Positions 53,102 to 62,102 of a stretch of 64,000 nt of DNA are shown in pieces. Positions within the stretch are counted from its first letter, which is position 1. The number at the start of each line of letters is the position of its first letter. Source of the stretch: Microbacterium luticocti DSM 19459 (GTDB taxonomy: Bacteria > Actinomycetota > Actinomycetes > Actinomycetales > Microbacteriaceae). The translations under genes were made by a program, and so were the position numbers. Below the pieces are notes generated by a model. That model saw nothing but the letters and a program-made list of their open reading frames with translations. It was not told where the DNA came from and ran no database searches. The stretch is from the NCBI RefSeq assembly GCF_000422405.1, contig NZ_AULS01000004.1, positions 124,001 to 188,000 on the forward strand, written 5' to 3'.

Positions 53102-54325
53102 TCACCGCGTATTCTTGCGAGCTCGCGGTCTGATCGCAGGGACGTCCAGGACGGGGACCGCCCGCTTCATGAACCGGTCGAAATGGGGCACGGTGAACGC
53201 GGCATAACCGTGGCTGGGTGTGTAGAGCAGCCCCTTCTCGACCAGTTGCGAACGAGTGGGACCGCATTGCTGTGATGACCGTCCCAGAAGCGCGGCGACG
53301 TCGGCGGCCGACTGTGGCTGAGGGCCGAGTTCCGCCATCGCGCGAAGGTAGGCGCGTTCGAGATCCGTCGTGCGGTCCAGTCGCACCCGGAAGAAGCTGC
53401 CATCGAGCTTGTCTTCAAAGGCGACGGTGGCCGTGCGCACGTCCTCGCGGGTGATCGGGCTGTGATCGGCTTCGGCCCATGCCGCGTAGCCGAGTTCCTG
53501 GAGAAAATAGGGATAGCGTCCCGTGACCTCCAGAGCGAGGTCCAGGGCATCGGTGGTGATGGCGGCGCCCTCGTTCCGGATCGGCCCCGAGAGCGCCTCG
53601 CGTGCATCGTCATCCGAGAGTACGTCGATGCTCGGGAACGTGAACAGTCGCTCTGAGTATGACTTCGCCTCTCCGGCGAGTTCGGCGATCTGCGGCAGAC
53701 CTGCGCCCACGAGCGTGATCGGCAGTGCGCGCTGGACGGTCTTGTGGACGCCCATCACAGCGGCTTCCAGCTGTTCCTTCGAAAGGAACTGAACTTCGTC
53801 GAGGAGGATGACGACGCCTTTGCCGGCTTCGGAAGCCGCCTCACCGATGGCGACAAGGAGCTCGGGAAGATCCAGAGAGAGGTTCCCCGAGTCGGCGCGA
53901 CCTTCCTCGGCATCCGGTGTCATGCCGATCGTGAGGCGGCCGTCGGGATCGACAGCCAACGTGAACGAGCGCAAGACTCGCGCGGCGAGGTGGGCCTTCT
54001 CCCGCCAACGGCTCCGCGGAGAGATCTCCAGCAGCACTTGACGCATCTGAGCGGCGAGCTTCGTCCGGAACTCGTCGTCGGAGTGCTTACTGATCTCCAG
54101 CTCGATGACGGCCCACCCCGTCTCGGCTGCCATCCGCCGGAACGCGTTGAGGAGCACCGTCTTGCCCACGCCGCGGAGTCCGGTGATCATCATCGACTGT
54201 TCCGTCCGGCCCCGAGCGAGCCTGCCGAGAAGGGTGCGAAAGCTGTCCAGCTTGTCATCGCGGCCCACCATGAGCGGCGGCATCGCCCCCGCATTCGGGG
54301 TGAAGGGGTTGCTCAACGCATCCAT
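53102..54325 (-). CDS. AAA-type ATPase with C-terminal winged helix, accessory gene
   Basis: A 407-residue ATPase of the ORC/STAND-like AAA group, often annotated simply as ATP-binding protein. Walker A is GLRGVGKT at residues 49-56 after VGRDDKLDSF, and Walker B is GVVILLDEVQFLS near residue 170. GAGLPQIAELAGEAKSYSER is a sensor-1-like stretch, and YPYFLQELGYAAW lies in the lid. The C-terminus (from about 310) looks like a winged helix: LGPQPQSAADVAALLGRSSQ. The gene is visibly less GC-rich than its neighbours and its upstream region is AT-rich, so it was probably acquired. A gene remnant lies directly upstream. Function is unknown; defence, replication or regulatory roles are all possible. 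Confidence 0.8.
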   Translation of the reverse strand: MDALSNPFTPNAGAMPPLMVGRDDKLDSFRTLLGRLARGRTEQSMMITGLRGVGKTVLLNAFRRMAAETGWAVIELEISKHSDDEFRTKLAAQMRQVLLEISPRSRWREKAHLAARVLRSFTLAVDPDGRLTIGMTPDAEEGRADSGNLSLDLPELLVAIGEAASEAGKGVVILLDEVQFLSKEQLEAAVMGVHKTVQRALPITLVGAGLPQIAELAGEAKSYSERLFTFPSIDVLSDDDAREALSGPIRNEGAAITTDALDLALEVTGRYPYFLQELGYAAWAEADHSPITREDVRTATVAFEDKLDGSFFRVRLDRTTDLERAYLRAMAELGPQPQSAADVAALLGRSSQQCGPTRSQLVEKGLLYTPSHGYAAFTVPHFDRFMKRAVPVLDVPAIRPRARKNTR

Positions 54326-54370
54326 AACAGAGATATTAGAGCTTTATTGCTAGATAAATACTCTTGCAAC
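54326..54370 (-). promoter_or_regulatory. AT-rich promoter region of the AAA ATPase gene
   Basis: These 45 bp are about two-thirds A/T, the richest A/T stretch I noticed in the window. On the minus strand TTGCAA (around 54368-54363) could be a -35 element and TAATAT a -10. An imperfect inverted repeat (GAGATATTAGAGC against GCTAGATAAATACTC, 54330-54363) could be an operator. The assignment is tentative. Confidence 0.4.
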
Positions 54371-54393
54371 ATCCTTGATCGCCTCGCGCGTAG

Positions 54394-54570
54394 CTTGAGA
54401 CCAGCCCGATCTGCCTCGACGAGTCGATCACCTCGGCCGAGGCGGCGGCCCACGCGCTCGCGCTGAGCGCGACATCCGTCGTCAAGATCAAGGCCGGGCG
54501 GGTCGGCGGCTACCTCGAGGCGGTGCGGATCCATGACCTGTGCTGGGATGCCGGTGTGCCGATTGTGTTC
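54394..54570 (+). pseudogene. Remnant of an enolase-superfamily (MenC/N-acylamino acid racemase) gene
   Basis: An open fragment of about 55 codons after a TAG at 54391. It reads PICLDESITSAEAAAHALAL, then SVVKIKAGRVGGYLEAVRIH, then DLCWDAGVPIV. This matches the metal-binding and catalytic region of o-succinylbenzoate synthase/N-acylamino acid racemase: the conserved DES aspartate-glutamate, the KxKxGRxGG-like block with catalytic lysine, and HDLC. A full gene is about 370 codons, so both ends are missing. The similarity stops near 54570, shortly before the HNH gene promoter. It abuts the AT-rich start of the AAA ATPase gene, which suggests a deletion or insertion there. Confidence 0.7.
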
Positions 54571-54635
54571 AGCCGACCGCTCGAGCGCCTTGCGGGCGGG
54601 GCTCCGATGTCGGAACCTCCTCCTACAGTGGAATC

Positions 54636-56096
54636 ATGAGCACACCGACCGACTTCGCAGACGCGTTCGATGACGCGCCCGACGATGCGTCGTGTGATGC
54701 CCGGTGCGGCGTCGCCTCGGCGTTCCTGGAGGTCGACGAGGTCCTGGGCAACGAGATCGACCCACGTGACGTGTGTGATGCGCACGGCATCCCGGTAGAC
54801 GAGGCCGACCGGCTCGACGAGGCGTGGCTGGCCGACATCGCCGCATCCGGGGTGCTGCATGACCATGCCGTGGACGAGATCGAGAAGGTCACCGCGCGCG
54901 CCCGGGTCGACACGGCCCGCCAGTACGCACTGTTCGCGCAGGTCCTCTCCGATGCCGAGACGGACCCGGCACCGTGGTGCGGGCCCGACCCGACGCTCGA
55001 TCCGGACTGGGTCGATTCGCGTGGGCGCACCGCGGCGCAGGTGCGCGCGGCGCGCCGTGAGGTCGCCGTGCGCTCGGCAGCGGTTGACATCGCCACCAGG
55101 GTGCACCTGTCCGAGCGCGTCGTTCGCACCCGCGCGTACGACGCGCTGACGTTGCAGCAGAGGTGCCCGTTGCTGTGGGCGGCGTTCGCCGCCGGGGGCG
55201 TGGAGGAACGCAACGCGGCTCTGGCGGCCACCTTCGCCCAGTCGTTGCCCGATGATGACCCCGACAGCTGGGCGGCGTTCGATCAGGGCATCGCTGATGC
55301 GGCGCGGCGGTTGCCGCCGGGTACCTTCCGCACGTACGCGCGGGCGAAGCGGGAACGCGCGCATCCCGAATCAGTCGAGGTGCGTCACGTCCGGGCCCGC
55401 GAGGATCGGGCGGTATGGACCGGCCCCGATCTGGACGGCATGGCCACCCTCAGCGTGTTCGGCCCCGCGGCCCGTGTGCACGCGGCCGGTGACCGGGTCG
55501 ATCAGTACGCGAGGCACCTGCACGCCCAGCCGGGGGAGAGTCGGACTCTCGCCCAGCTGCGCGCCGACGTCGCTCTCGACCTGCTGACCGGCGCCGGGCA
55601 GGACGCTGCCGAAGCCACGGCCACCAAGCCCGCGGTCGCCATCACCGTCCCCGTGCTGTCGCTGCTGGGCCGGTCCGACGAGCCGGCAACGCTGGATGGG
55701 TACGGGCCGATCGACCTCGAGACGGCGAAGAAGCTCGCCGGCGGCGCCACCAGCTGGGTGCGGATCCTCACCCACCCGATCACCGGCACCGTGCTCGACG
55801 TGGACCGCAAGACGTATCGCATCCCGAAAGACCTCCGCCGCTGGCTCGGGGTGCGAGATCCCGTGTGCACGATGCCCGGGTGCGGGCGCGTGGCCCGTGA
55901 CTGCGACATCGACCATCGCATCGAGTGGCAACATGGCGGAACCACCGACGCCGGCAACACCGGGCCGTTGTGTGAACCCCATCATGTGGTCAAGACCGAG
56001 TCGCTGTGGCGGGTCGACACCGACCCCGAGACGGGCAAGGCAATCTGGACCTCACCCACCGGCAACATCCTCGAACCCGACCCGCCCCCCTGGTGA
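54636..56096 (+). CDS. DUF222/13E12-type HNH endonuclease
   Basis: A 486-residue protein of the 13E12 repeat family, which is multi-copy in many actinobacteria. An N-terminal DUF222 domain (about residues 40-330) is followed by an HNH nuclease domain with the zinc pair CTMPGC, then ARDCDIDHRIEWQHGG and the terminal PLCEPHHVVKTES. The DxDH and final HH are catalytic/metal residues and are intact. Whether these proteins are homing-type nucleases, defence nucleases or self-spreading elements is unknown. The ATG at 54636 is fixed by TACAGT six bases upstream. It follows the menC-like remnant, consistent with a recombination-prone site. Confidence 0.9.
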   Translation: MSTPTDFADAFDDAPDDASCDARCGVASAFLEVDEVLGNEIDPRDVCDAHGIPVDEADRLDEAWLADIAASGVLHDHAVDEIEKVTARARVDTARQYALFAQVLSDAETDPAPWCGPDPTLDPDWVDSRGRTAAQVRAARREVAVRSAAVDIATRVHLSERVVRTRAYDALTLQQRCPLLWAAFAAGGVEERNAALAATFAQSLPDDDPDSWAAFDQGIADAARRLPPGTFRTYARAKRERAHPESVEVRHVRAREDRAVWTGPDLDGMATLSVFGPAARVHAAGDRVDQYARHLHAQPGESRTLAQLRADVALDLLTGAGQDAAEATATKPAVAITVPVLSLLGRSDEPATLDGYGPIDLETAKKLAGGATSWVRILTHPITGTVLDVDRKTYRIPKDLRRWLGVRDPVCTMPGCGRVARDCDIDHRIEWQHGGTTDAGNTGPLCEPHHVVKTESLWRVDTDPETGKAIWTSPTGNILEPDPPPW

Positions 56097-56103
56097 CCGG
56101 CGC

Positions 56104-56120
56104 CGCTCGCTGAGCGAGCG
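56104..56120 (+). terminator. Hairpin after the HNH gene
   Basis: CGCTCGCT and AGCGAGCG form a near-continuous palindrome 8 bp after the HNH stop. A second inverted repeat, AGGAGCC (56159-56165) with GGCTCCT (56184-56190), sits just past the stop of the convergent small membrane-protein gene and may terminate that one. Neither has a U-run. Confidence 0.5.
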
Positions 56121-56193
56121 ATGTCGCCATCATCCGGGTCCGCTGACCGCCAGAGGGGAGGAGCCTCGACGCTGCATGTCGGGGGCTCCTGGC

Positions 56194-56385
56194 TTACTTA
56201 CCGCCCGAATGGCGCGCCTGGCGGTGCGTGAGCCATAGGTTGACGAGGAAGCCGAGGATGGCGGAGAGCGTTCCTGTGATCACGGCGGTAGATGGGGGAA
56301 CCGTGAAGACCACTTGCACCCCTCCAATGATGACGCCGACGACGATCCAGGTGATAGCTGTCCTCACCCACGTACGAGTTGCCAT
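56194..56385 (-). CDS. Small two-helix membrane protein, 63 aa
   Basis: A 63-residue protein with two hydrophobic helices (TAITWIVVGVIIGGVQVVFT and AVITGTLSAILGFLVNLWLT) and a short basic/His-rich tail (HRQARHSGGK). The layout resembles holin-like or small stress proteins, but I do not recognise a family. An upstream leader contains GGAGGGGTC as a loose ribosome site and a GCCCC/GGGGC hairpin, with a possible -10 TAGGGT near 56443. It lies in the same accessory patch as the AAA ATPase and HNH genes. The start ATG 56385 is the only good one. Confidence 0.65.
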   Translation of the reverse strand: MATRTWVRTAITWIVVGVIIGGVQVVFTVPPSTAVITGTLSAILGFLVNLWLTHRQARHSGGK

Positions 56386-56538
56386 TGGACTCTAGACCCC
56401 TCCGCCCCGCTTGAGCCGGGGCAAGCCGCTACGTATACCCTAGGCACTCCCACGAATGGGACGTCTTCATGGACGCACTTGTGCCGGCGCACTGCGGTCG
56501 ATGTCCAAGGCCGAGCATCACACTCACCCGGGCCGCAC

Positions 56539-57129
56539 CTACACCGGCGCCCGCCCCTCGTAGAGCAGCGTCGGCGTCGGCAGCAAAGGCCGATCGCGCA
56601 CGCGCACGTGCCGCACCTCGACCTCGGCGAAACCGGCCGCGCGCAGCGCCGGCAGCGGATCGCGATCCTGGTGGCATCCACCGCACCACCGCACCGTGAA
56701 CGGCGTCGCCAGCCGCTGCACCAGCGGCAGCACCCGGCCTCGCGGCGCGCGCACGTGCTCGACCAGCAGCACCCGCCCGCCCGGCACCAGCACGCGCCGC
56801 ATCTCGCGCGCCGCCGCCGCCACATCGGCCACTGTGCACAGCACGTACGTGCCGATGACGGTGTCGACGGATGCCTCACCCAGCGGCACGCGCTCGGCGA
56901 CCGCATCCATCGGCTCGGCCTCATGCCCCCACTCCCGGGCGCGCTGGGCGAGTTCGGCACGCCGCTCGGCATCGGGCTCCAGCCCCTGCCAGCGCACCTC
57001 GGGCGGCAGCGCGCCGAAGTTCTCGCCCCGGCCGGCGCCGATCTCGAGCACGCGTCCCCGCGCGCGGCCGATCAGCTCACGCTCGAGGTCGTCCAGCTCG
57101 TCGTCGTCGATCAGCGGGTCCGGGGACAT
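56539..57129 (-). CDS. SAM-dependent class I methyltransferase
   Basis: A 196-residue Methyltransf_11-type enzyme. The SAM motif I is RVLEIGAGRGENFGALP, the acidic ribose-contacting residue lies in GLEPDAERRAEL, and the post-motif segments are VDTVIGTYVLCTVADVAAA and VLVPGGRVLLVEHVR. The C-terminal part, WCGGCHQDRDPLPALRAAGF, resembles the UbiE/phosphatidylethanolamine methyltransferase-like subset that acts on small hydrophobic acceptors. The ATG at 57129 is chosen over an upstream start because CAGACT lies six bases before it. The substrate is unknown. Confidence 0.87.
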   Translation of the reverse strand: MSPDPLIDDDELDDLERELIGRARGRVLEIGAGRGENFGALPPEVRWQGLEPDAERRAELAQRAREWGHEAEPMDAVAERVPLGEASVDTVIGTYVLCTVADVAAAAREMRRVLVPGGRVLLVEHVRAPRGRVLPLVQRLATPFTVRWCGGCHQDRDPLPALRAAGFAEVEVRHVRVRDRPLLPTPTLLYEGRAPV

Positions 57130-57337
57130 CCCCTCAGTCTGCGCGCGACCGCGGCGATGCGCGAGGGGGCTGCGGGCGTTTCGACTCCGGCCCGCGGGCC
57201 CCGCCAGCGACCTCATCGACGGCCACGCGCACGTCGCGCAGCGACCGCGTGCGTGCCGAACCCGACGTGGCCCGGCCCGCGATGAAGTCGGCGCAAATGC
57301 TGGCGCAGAACACAGGAAACCCCTAGGCTCAGGGGCT

Positions 57338-57736
57338 GTGACTACACCACCGATTCCTCCGCAGCAGCCGCCCGTGCCTCCGCAGGGCGGCTACGGCCAG
57401 CCGGCACCGTCGATGAACCCGGCCGACGAGAAGCTCTGGGCGACCCTCGTGCACATCGGCGGCATCTTCTTCGAGTTCCTGCCCGCCCTGATCGGCTACC
57501 TGGTGCTCAAGGACCGCGGTCCGTTCATCCGCTCGCACACCAAGGCGGCGCTGAACTTCCAGCTCACGCTGGTCATCGCCTGGGTGGTCGGGTTCATCAC
57601 CGCGTTCATCCTCATCGGATTCATCATCATGCTGGCGGCCGCGGTCCTGAACATCGTGTTCTCGATCATCGCCGCCGTGAAGGCGAACCAGGGCGAGTTC
57701 TACACCTACCCGATGTCCATCCCGTTCATCAAGTGA
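57338..57736 (+). CDS. DUF4870 domain-containing membrane protein
   Basis: A 132-residue protein with a Pro/Gln/Gly-rich cytoplasmic N-terminus (TPPIPPQQPPVPPQGGYGQP) followed by DUF4870. In this domain DEKLWATLVHIGGIFFEFLP and GYLVLKDRGPFIRSHTKAAL are the conserved features around three or so helices. The function of the family is unknown. GTG 57338 has TAGGCT eight bases upstream, two more than the usual leaderless spacing here. A perfect 12-bp hairpin with a U-rich tail follows the gene. Confidence 0.85.
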   Translation: MTTPPIPPQQPPVPPQGGYGQPAPSMNPADEKLWATLVHIGGIFFEFLPALIGYLVLKDRGPFIRSHTKAALNFQLTLVIAWVVGFITAFILIGFIIMLAAAVLNIVFSIIAAVKANQGEFYTYPMSIPFIK

Positions 57737-57775
57737 CAGTCGTTTGACCCGGCCGGGCCGACGACGGCCCGCCGA

Positions 57776-57781
57776 TAGAAT
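57776..57781 (+). promoter_or_regulatory. -10 element of the glycyl-tRNA synthetase gene
   Basis: TAGAAT fits TANNNT and predicts a start near 57788 with a leader of about 53 nt. The start would fall inside the left arm of the terminator hairpin, so the leader could still form a GCCGCC/GGCGGC stem. No convincing -35 was found at 17 bp. Confidence 0.5.
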
Positions 57782-57782
57782 C

Positions 57783-57816
57783 GAGGATGCCGCCACTGGC
57801 GGCATCCTCTTTTCTT
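57783..57816 (+). terminator. Intrinsic terminator between DUF4870 and glyS
   Basis: GAGGATGCCGCC (57783-57794) and GGCGGCATCCTC (57798-57809) form a perfect 12-bp stem around the 3-nt loop ACT, followed by TTTTCTT. It is the most canonical rho-independent terminator in the window. The stem is made of the genome-enriched heptamer GGATGCC and its complement. It overlaps the glyS transcription start, so it separates the two units or attenuates readthrough. Confidence 0.8.
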
Positions 57817-57840
57817 CTTCGTGCGACCATTGGAGCCACC

Positions 57841-59229
<1,389 letters not shown>

Positions 59230-59236
59230 GGCGAGT

Positions 59237-59259
59237 GGATGCCGCACCCCGCGGCATCC
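59237..59259 (+). terminator. Hairpin after glyS
   Basis: GGATGCCGC (59237-59245) and GCGGCATCC (59251-59259) form a 9-bp stem with a 5-nt loop, 8 bp after the glyS stop. It is another terminator-like hairpin built from the heptamer GGATGCC. There is no U-run. Confidence 0.65.
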
Positions 59260-59311
59260 GCCCACGCCCCCCACACCCCGTGGCAACGCGCGCCGGCACT
59301 AGGCTTCAGCC

Positions 59312-60823
59312 ATGAACCCCCGCGCCGACACCGTCGACGGCGTGCTCCGACGCAGCGCCGCACGCACCCCCGATCGCACCGCCCTCACCTTCGAGGACCG
59401 CACCTGGACCTACCGCGAGTTCGACGACGCCGTCTCGCGCGTCGCCGCCTGGCTGGTCGCGCAGGGCGCACGCCCAGGCGACCGGATCGCCGCCTACGGC
59501 ACGAACTCCGACGCGTACGTGATCGCGTTCCTCGCCTGCGTACGCGCGGGTCTCGTGCATGTGCCGGTCAACTACGCGCTCCGCGGCGACGAGCTCGCAT
59601 ACCTGCTCGAAACCTCGGGGGCGAGGGTGCTGCTGGCCGATCCGGCGCTCGCCGAGGCATCCGACCCCGTCTGCGCCCGGCTGGGCATCGACCGCGTGCC
59701 GCTGCGCGGCGGCGACGACTCGGTGCTGGCCGCCGCGACGGCGGGAGCCGTGCCGGTGATCGACGAGCAGGTGGATGCCGCAGACCTCGCTCAGTTGCTG
59801 TTCACCTCGGGTACGACCTCGAAGCCGAAGGGTGCGATGATGAGCCACCGCGCCCTCGTCAGCGAATACGTCTCGTGCGTGATCGCACTCGACCTGGCCG
59901 CCGACGACCGGCCCCTCGTGTGCATGCCGCTGTACCACTCGGCCGCGATGCACGTGTTCATGATGCCGTATCTGTCGATCGGTGCCACCGTGACGCTGCT
60001 GGGTGCGCCGGTCGTGCCCGAGATCCTCGAACGGGTGGAGTCCGAGCGCATCGGCTCGCTGTTCCTCGCCCCGACCGTGTGGGTGCCGCTGGCGAACCAC
60101 CCCGACCTCGACACGCGCGACCTGTCGTCGCTGACCAAGGCGCAGTACGGGGCGTCGATCATGCCCGTGACCGTGCTGCAGCGCCTGCGCGAACGCTACC
60201 CTGACCTGGGGTTCTACAACTGCTTCGGACAGTCTGAGATCGCGCCGCTGGCCACCGTGCTGCGCCCCGAAGAGCACGACGAACGCCCCGCCTCGTGCGG
60301 ACGCCCGGTCTTGTTCGTTCAGGCGCGGGTGGTGGATGCCGCCGGCCACGACGTGCCCGACGGTGAACCCGGCGAGATCCTCTACCGGTCGCCGCAGCTG
60401 TGCGACGGGTACTGGAACGACCCGGAGGCCACCGCCGAGGCGTTCCGCGACGGGTGGTTCCACTCCGGCGACCTCGTCACCCGCGACGCCGAGGGCTTCA
60501 TCACGGTCGTCGACCGCATCAAGGACGTGATCAACACCGGTGGCATCCTCGTCGCCTCACGCGAGGTCGAGGACGCGCTCTACACGCATGCGGCCGTCGC
60601 CGAGGTCGCCGTGGTGGGCCTGCCCGACGAACGCTGGATCGAGGCGATCACCGCGTTCGTCGTGCGGCGTGACGGCGTGCCGGTCACCCCCGACGAGCTC
60701 ATCGCGCACGTGAAGGGCATGCTCGCCGCGTTCAAGGTGCCCAAACGCGTCGAGTTCATCGACGAGCTGCCGCGCAACCAGAGCGGCAAGCTGCTCAAAC
60801 GCGAACTGCGTACGCGGGCGTAG
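59312..60823 (+). CDS. Acyl-CoA synthetase (AMP-dependent, FadD-like)
   Basis: A 503-residue ANL-superfamily ligase that activates a carboxylic acid as acyl-AMP and transfers it to CoA. The phosphate loop is LLFTSGTTSKPKGAMMSH near residue 165. FYNCFGQSEIAPLATV holds the acid-binding glutamate, WFHSGDLVTRDAEGF the hinge-side aspartate, and NQSGKLLKREL the catalytic C-terminal lysine. It resembles medium/long-chain FadD13-type enzymes; the acyl substrate is not predictable. The ATG has TAGGCT six bases upstream. It is convergent with the double-AsnC regulator. Confidence 0.92.
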   Translation: MNPRADTVDGVLRRSAARTPDRTALTFEDRTWTYREFDDAVSRVAAWLVAQGARPGDRIAAYGTNSDAYVIAFLACVRAGLVHVPVNYALRGDELAYLLETSGARVLLADPALAEASDPVCARLGIDRVPLRGGDDSVLAAATAGAVPVIDEQVDAADLAQLLFTSGTTSKPKGAMMSHRALVSEYVSCVIALDLAADDRPLVCMPLYHSAAMHVFMMPYLSIGATVTLLGAPVVPEILERVESERIGSLFLAPTVWVPLANHPDLDTRDLSSLTKAQYGASIMPVTVLQRLRERYPDLGFYNCFGQSEIAPLATVLRPEEHDERPASCGRPVLFVQARVVDAAGHDVPDGEPGEILYRSPQLCDGYWNDPEATAEAFRDGWFHSGDLVTRDAEGFITVVDRIKDVINTGGILVASREVEDALYTHAAVAEVAVVGLPDERWIEAITAFVVRRDGVPVTPDELIAHVKGMLAAFKVPKRVEFIDELPRNQSGKLLKRELRTRA

Positions 60824-60850
60824 CCGGTGACGGCGGCGCCCACGCCCGCC

Positions 60851-60906
60851 CGGGCACAGCCGGCGCGAGGCGCTCACACGGGCACAGCCGGCGCGGAGCG
60901 CTCACG
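60851..60906. repeat. 28-bp tandem duplication at the end of the AsnC gene
   Basis: Two 28-bp units starting CGGGCACAGCCGGCGCG (60851-60878 and 60879-60906) are followed by a diverged third that forms the last codons of the regulator gene (GGGCACGAGCCGG). The right-hand unit contains that gene's stop codon, so the gene's 3' end has been duplicated outward. Confidence 0.7.
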
Positions 60907-61849
60907 CGGGCACGAGCCGGCCGAGTGCGCGGGTGTAGTCCTCTTTGATGATGTCCAGGTGCGCCCAGCTCTCCAGTGAGGCCACCTCGGGCAGCGCGCG
61001 GATCTGCTCGACCACCGCGAGCACGTTCGCCGGCGTCGATCCGCCGATCGTCGCGATGAAGTCGTAGCTGCCGTGCGAGCGGGCGGCGAAGTCGATCGCG
61101 CGCGAGTCGAGGATGTACCGCCGCACCGGCTCGGCCTCGCCGCACAGTGTGATGCCCACACCCAGTGCCACCCGGTTGCGCGACAGGCCACCCGACGGGA
61201 TCGCCGAGATGCGGATGACGCCTGCGTCGATCATCCGCCGCACCCGCGACCGGGTCGACGACGGTGACAGGTGCACGGCATCCGCCAGCGCCCGAAAGCT
61301 TGCCCGCCCGTCGCGCTGCAGGGCGGCGATGAGCCGGTGGTCCAGCTCGTCCAGGGTCACCTCGGTGCGCGACTCGGCGACGAAGAACCCCTTCAGCACC
61401 TCGGCGTACGTGGTCACCCGCACCTGCCGCACCGCCTCGATGCGGCGCACCGCATCGAGCATCGCGTGCAACTCGGCGACGTCGCCGTGCCGCGACTCGA
61501 ACACCAGCGGCGCGGTGCCGCTGACCAGCGACACGAAAACGGCATCCGGCATCTGCGCGATCTGCTCGGCGACCGGCCGCGCCGGCCCGACGATGCTCAC
61601 CATGCCGTGGATGAGCACATGATGCCCGGCGAAGCCCGGGTCCAGCGCCGCGATGATGCGCAGCCCGTCACGCTCGATGAGCGTGCGCAGCCGCTGCGCG
61701 ACGTAATCGCGTGAGATATCGAGCGTGCGTGCGAGGTCTTGGATGCTGGTGCGCCCGTTCTCTTGCAGCGCATGGATGAGTTCGCCGTCGACGTCGTCGT
61801 CGCGGTCTTTCGCGCGCGGCGCCTGGCCGCGCTCGGTCGGCACGCTCAT
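60902..61849 (-). CDS. Lrp/AsnC-family regulator with two DNA-binding domains
   Basis: A 315-residue double-length Lrp/AsnC protein. The first helix-turn-helix reads DLARTLDISRDYVAQRLRTL (about residues 40-60), followed by one RAM-like domain (LIHGMVSIVGPARPVAEQIA). The second helix-turn-helix reads FRALADAVHLSPSSTRSRVR near residue 190, with a second effector domain (VALGVGITLCGEAEPVRRYI). Typical Lrp is about 160 residues. Such tandem proteins sense amino acids or related metabolites. AGAAGGGGG precedes the ATG at 61849. It is divergent from the MHS transporter, and GTGCGAAAT/ATTTCGCAC sites in the gap are likely operators. Confidence 0.88.
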   Translation of the reverse strand: MSVPTERGQAPRAKDRDDDVDGELIHALQENGRTSIQDLARTLDISRDYVAQRLRTLIERDGLRIIAALDPGFAGHHVLIHGMVSIVGPARPVAEQIAQMPDAVFVSLVSGTAPLVFESRHGDVAELHAMLDAVRRIEAVRQVRVTTYAEVLKGFFVAESRTEVTLDELDHRLIAALQRDGRASFRALADAVHLSPSSTRSRVRRMIDAGVIRISAIPSGGLSRNRVALGVGITLCGEAEPVRRYILDSRAIDFAARSHGSYDFIATIGGSTPANVLAVVEQIRALPEVASLESWAHLDIIKEDYTRALGRLVPA

Positions 61850-61871
61850 CCAGGCCCCCTTCTGCCCGCGT

Positions 61872-61951
61872 GTGCGAAATAGCCGGATCTGCCGGGTGGA
61901 TGCCACGAATCCGCGGCCGATCTGCCGGTAACGGCCGTTCAAATTTCGCAC
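61872..61951. promoter_or_regulatory. Spaced inverted operator pair between AsnC-type regulator and MHS transporter
   Basis: GTGCGAAAT (61872-61880) and its exact complement ATTTCGCAC (61943-61951) are 71 bp apart centre to centre. Between them GATCTGCCGG occurs twice in direct orientation, with one mismatch (61887-61896 GATCTGCCGG; 61919-61928 GATCTGCCGG). The arrangement suits looping or wrapping by a double-headed Lrp-type protein. The regulator assignment is inferred. Confidence 0.5.
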
Positions 61952-62102
61952 CTGGCGGCAGGCTACCGCAGATGAGCGGTTTCAGGCGCTATGAAGGGCA
62001 CCATCTGCCGTCGACGGATCGCCGTGACCGGCCTATAGTCGCCTCAACCCGCGCAGCATCCATCGCCGTCGCTGCACCCCCGTCAGAGCAAGGGAGCCCT
62101 GT

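Noticed and set aside
53102..54325. AAA ATPase as a replication initiator with an origin
   Set aside because: No DnaA boxes or plasmid genes are nearby. The 22-bp array is only loosely iteron-like and lies at the 3' end of the gene.
54636..56096. HNH gene as a transposase or IS element
   Set aside because: It has DUF222 plus HNH domains, no terminal inverted repeats and no target duplication that I can see. The 13E12 family is not a classical IS.
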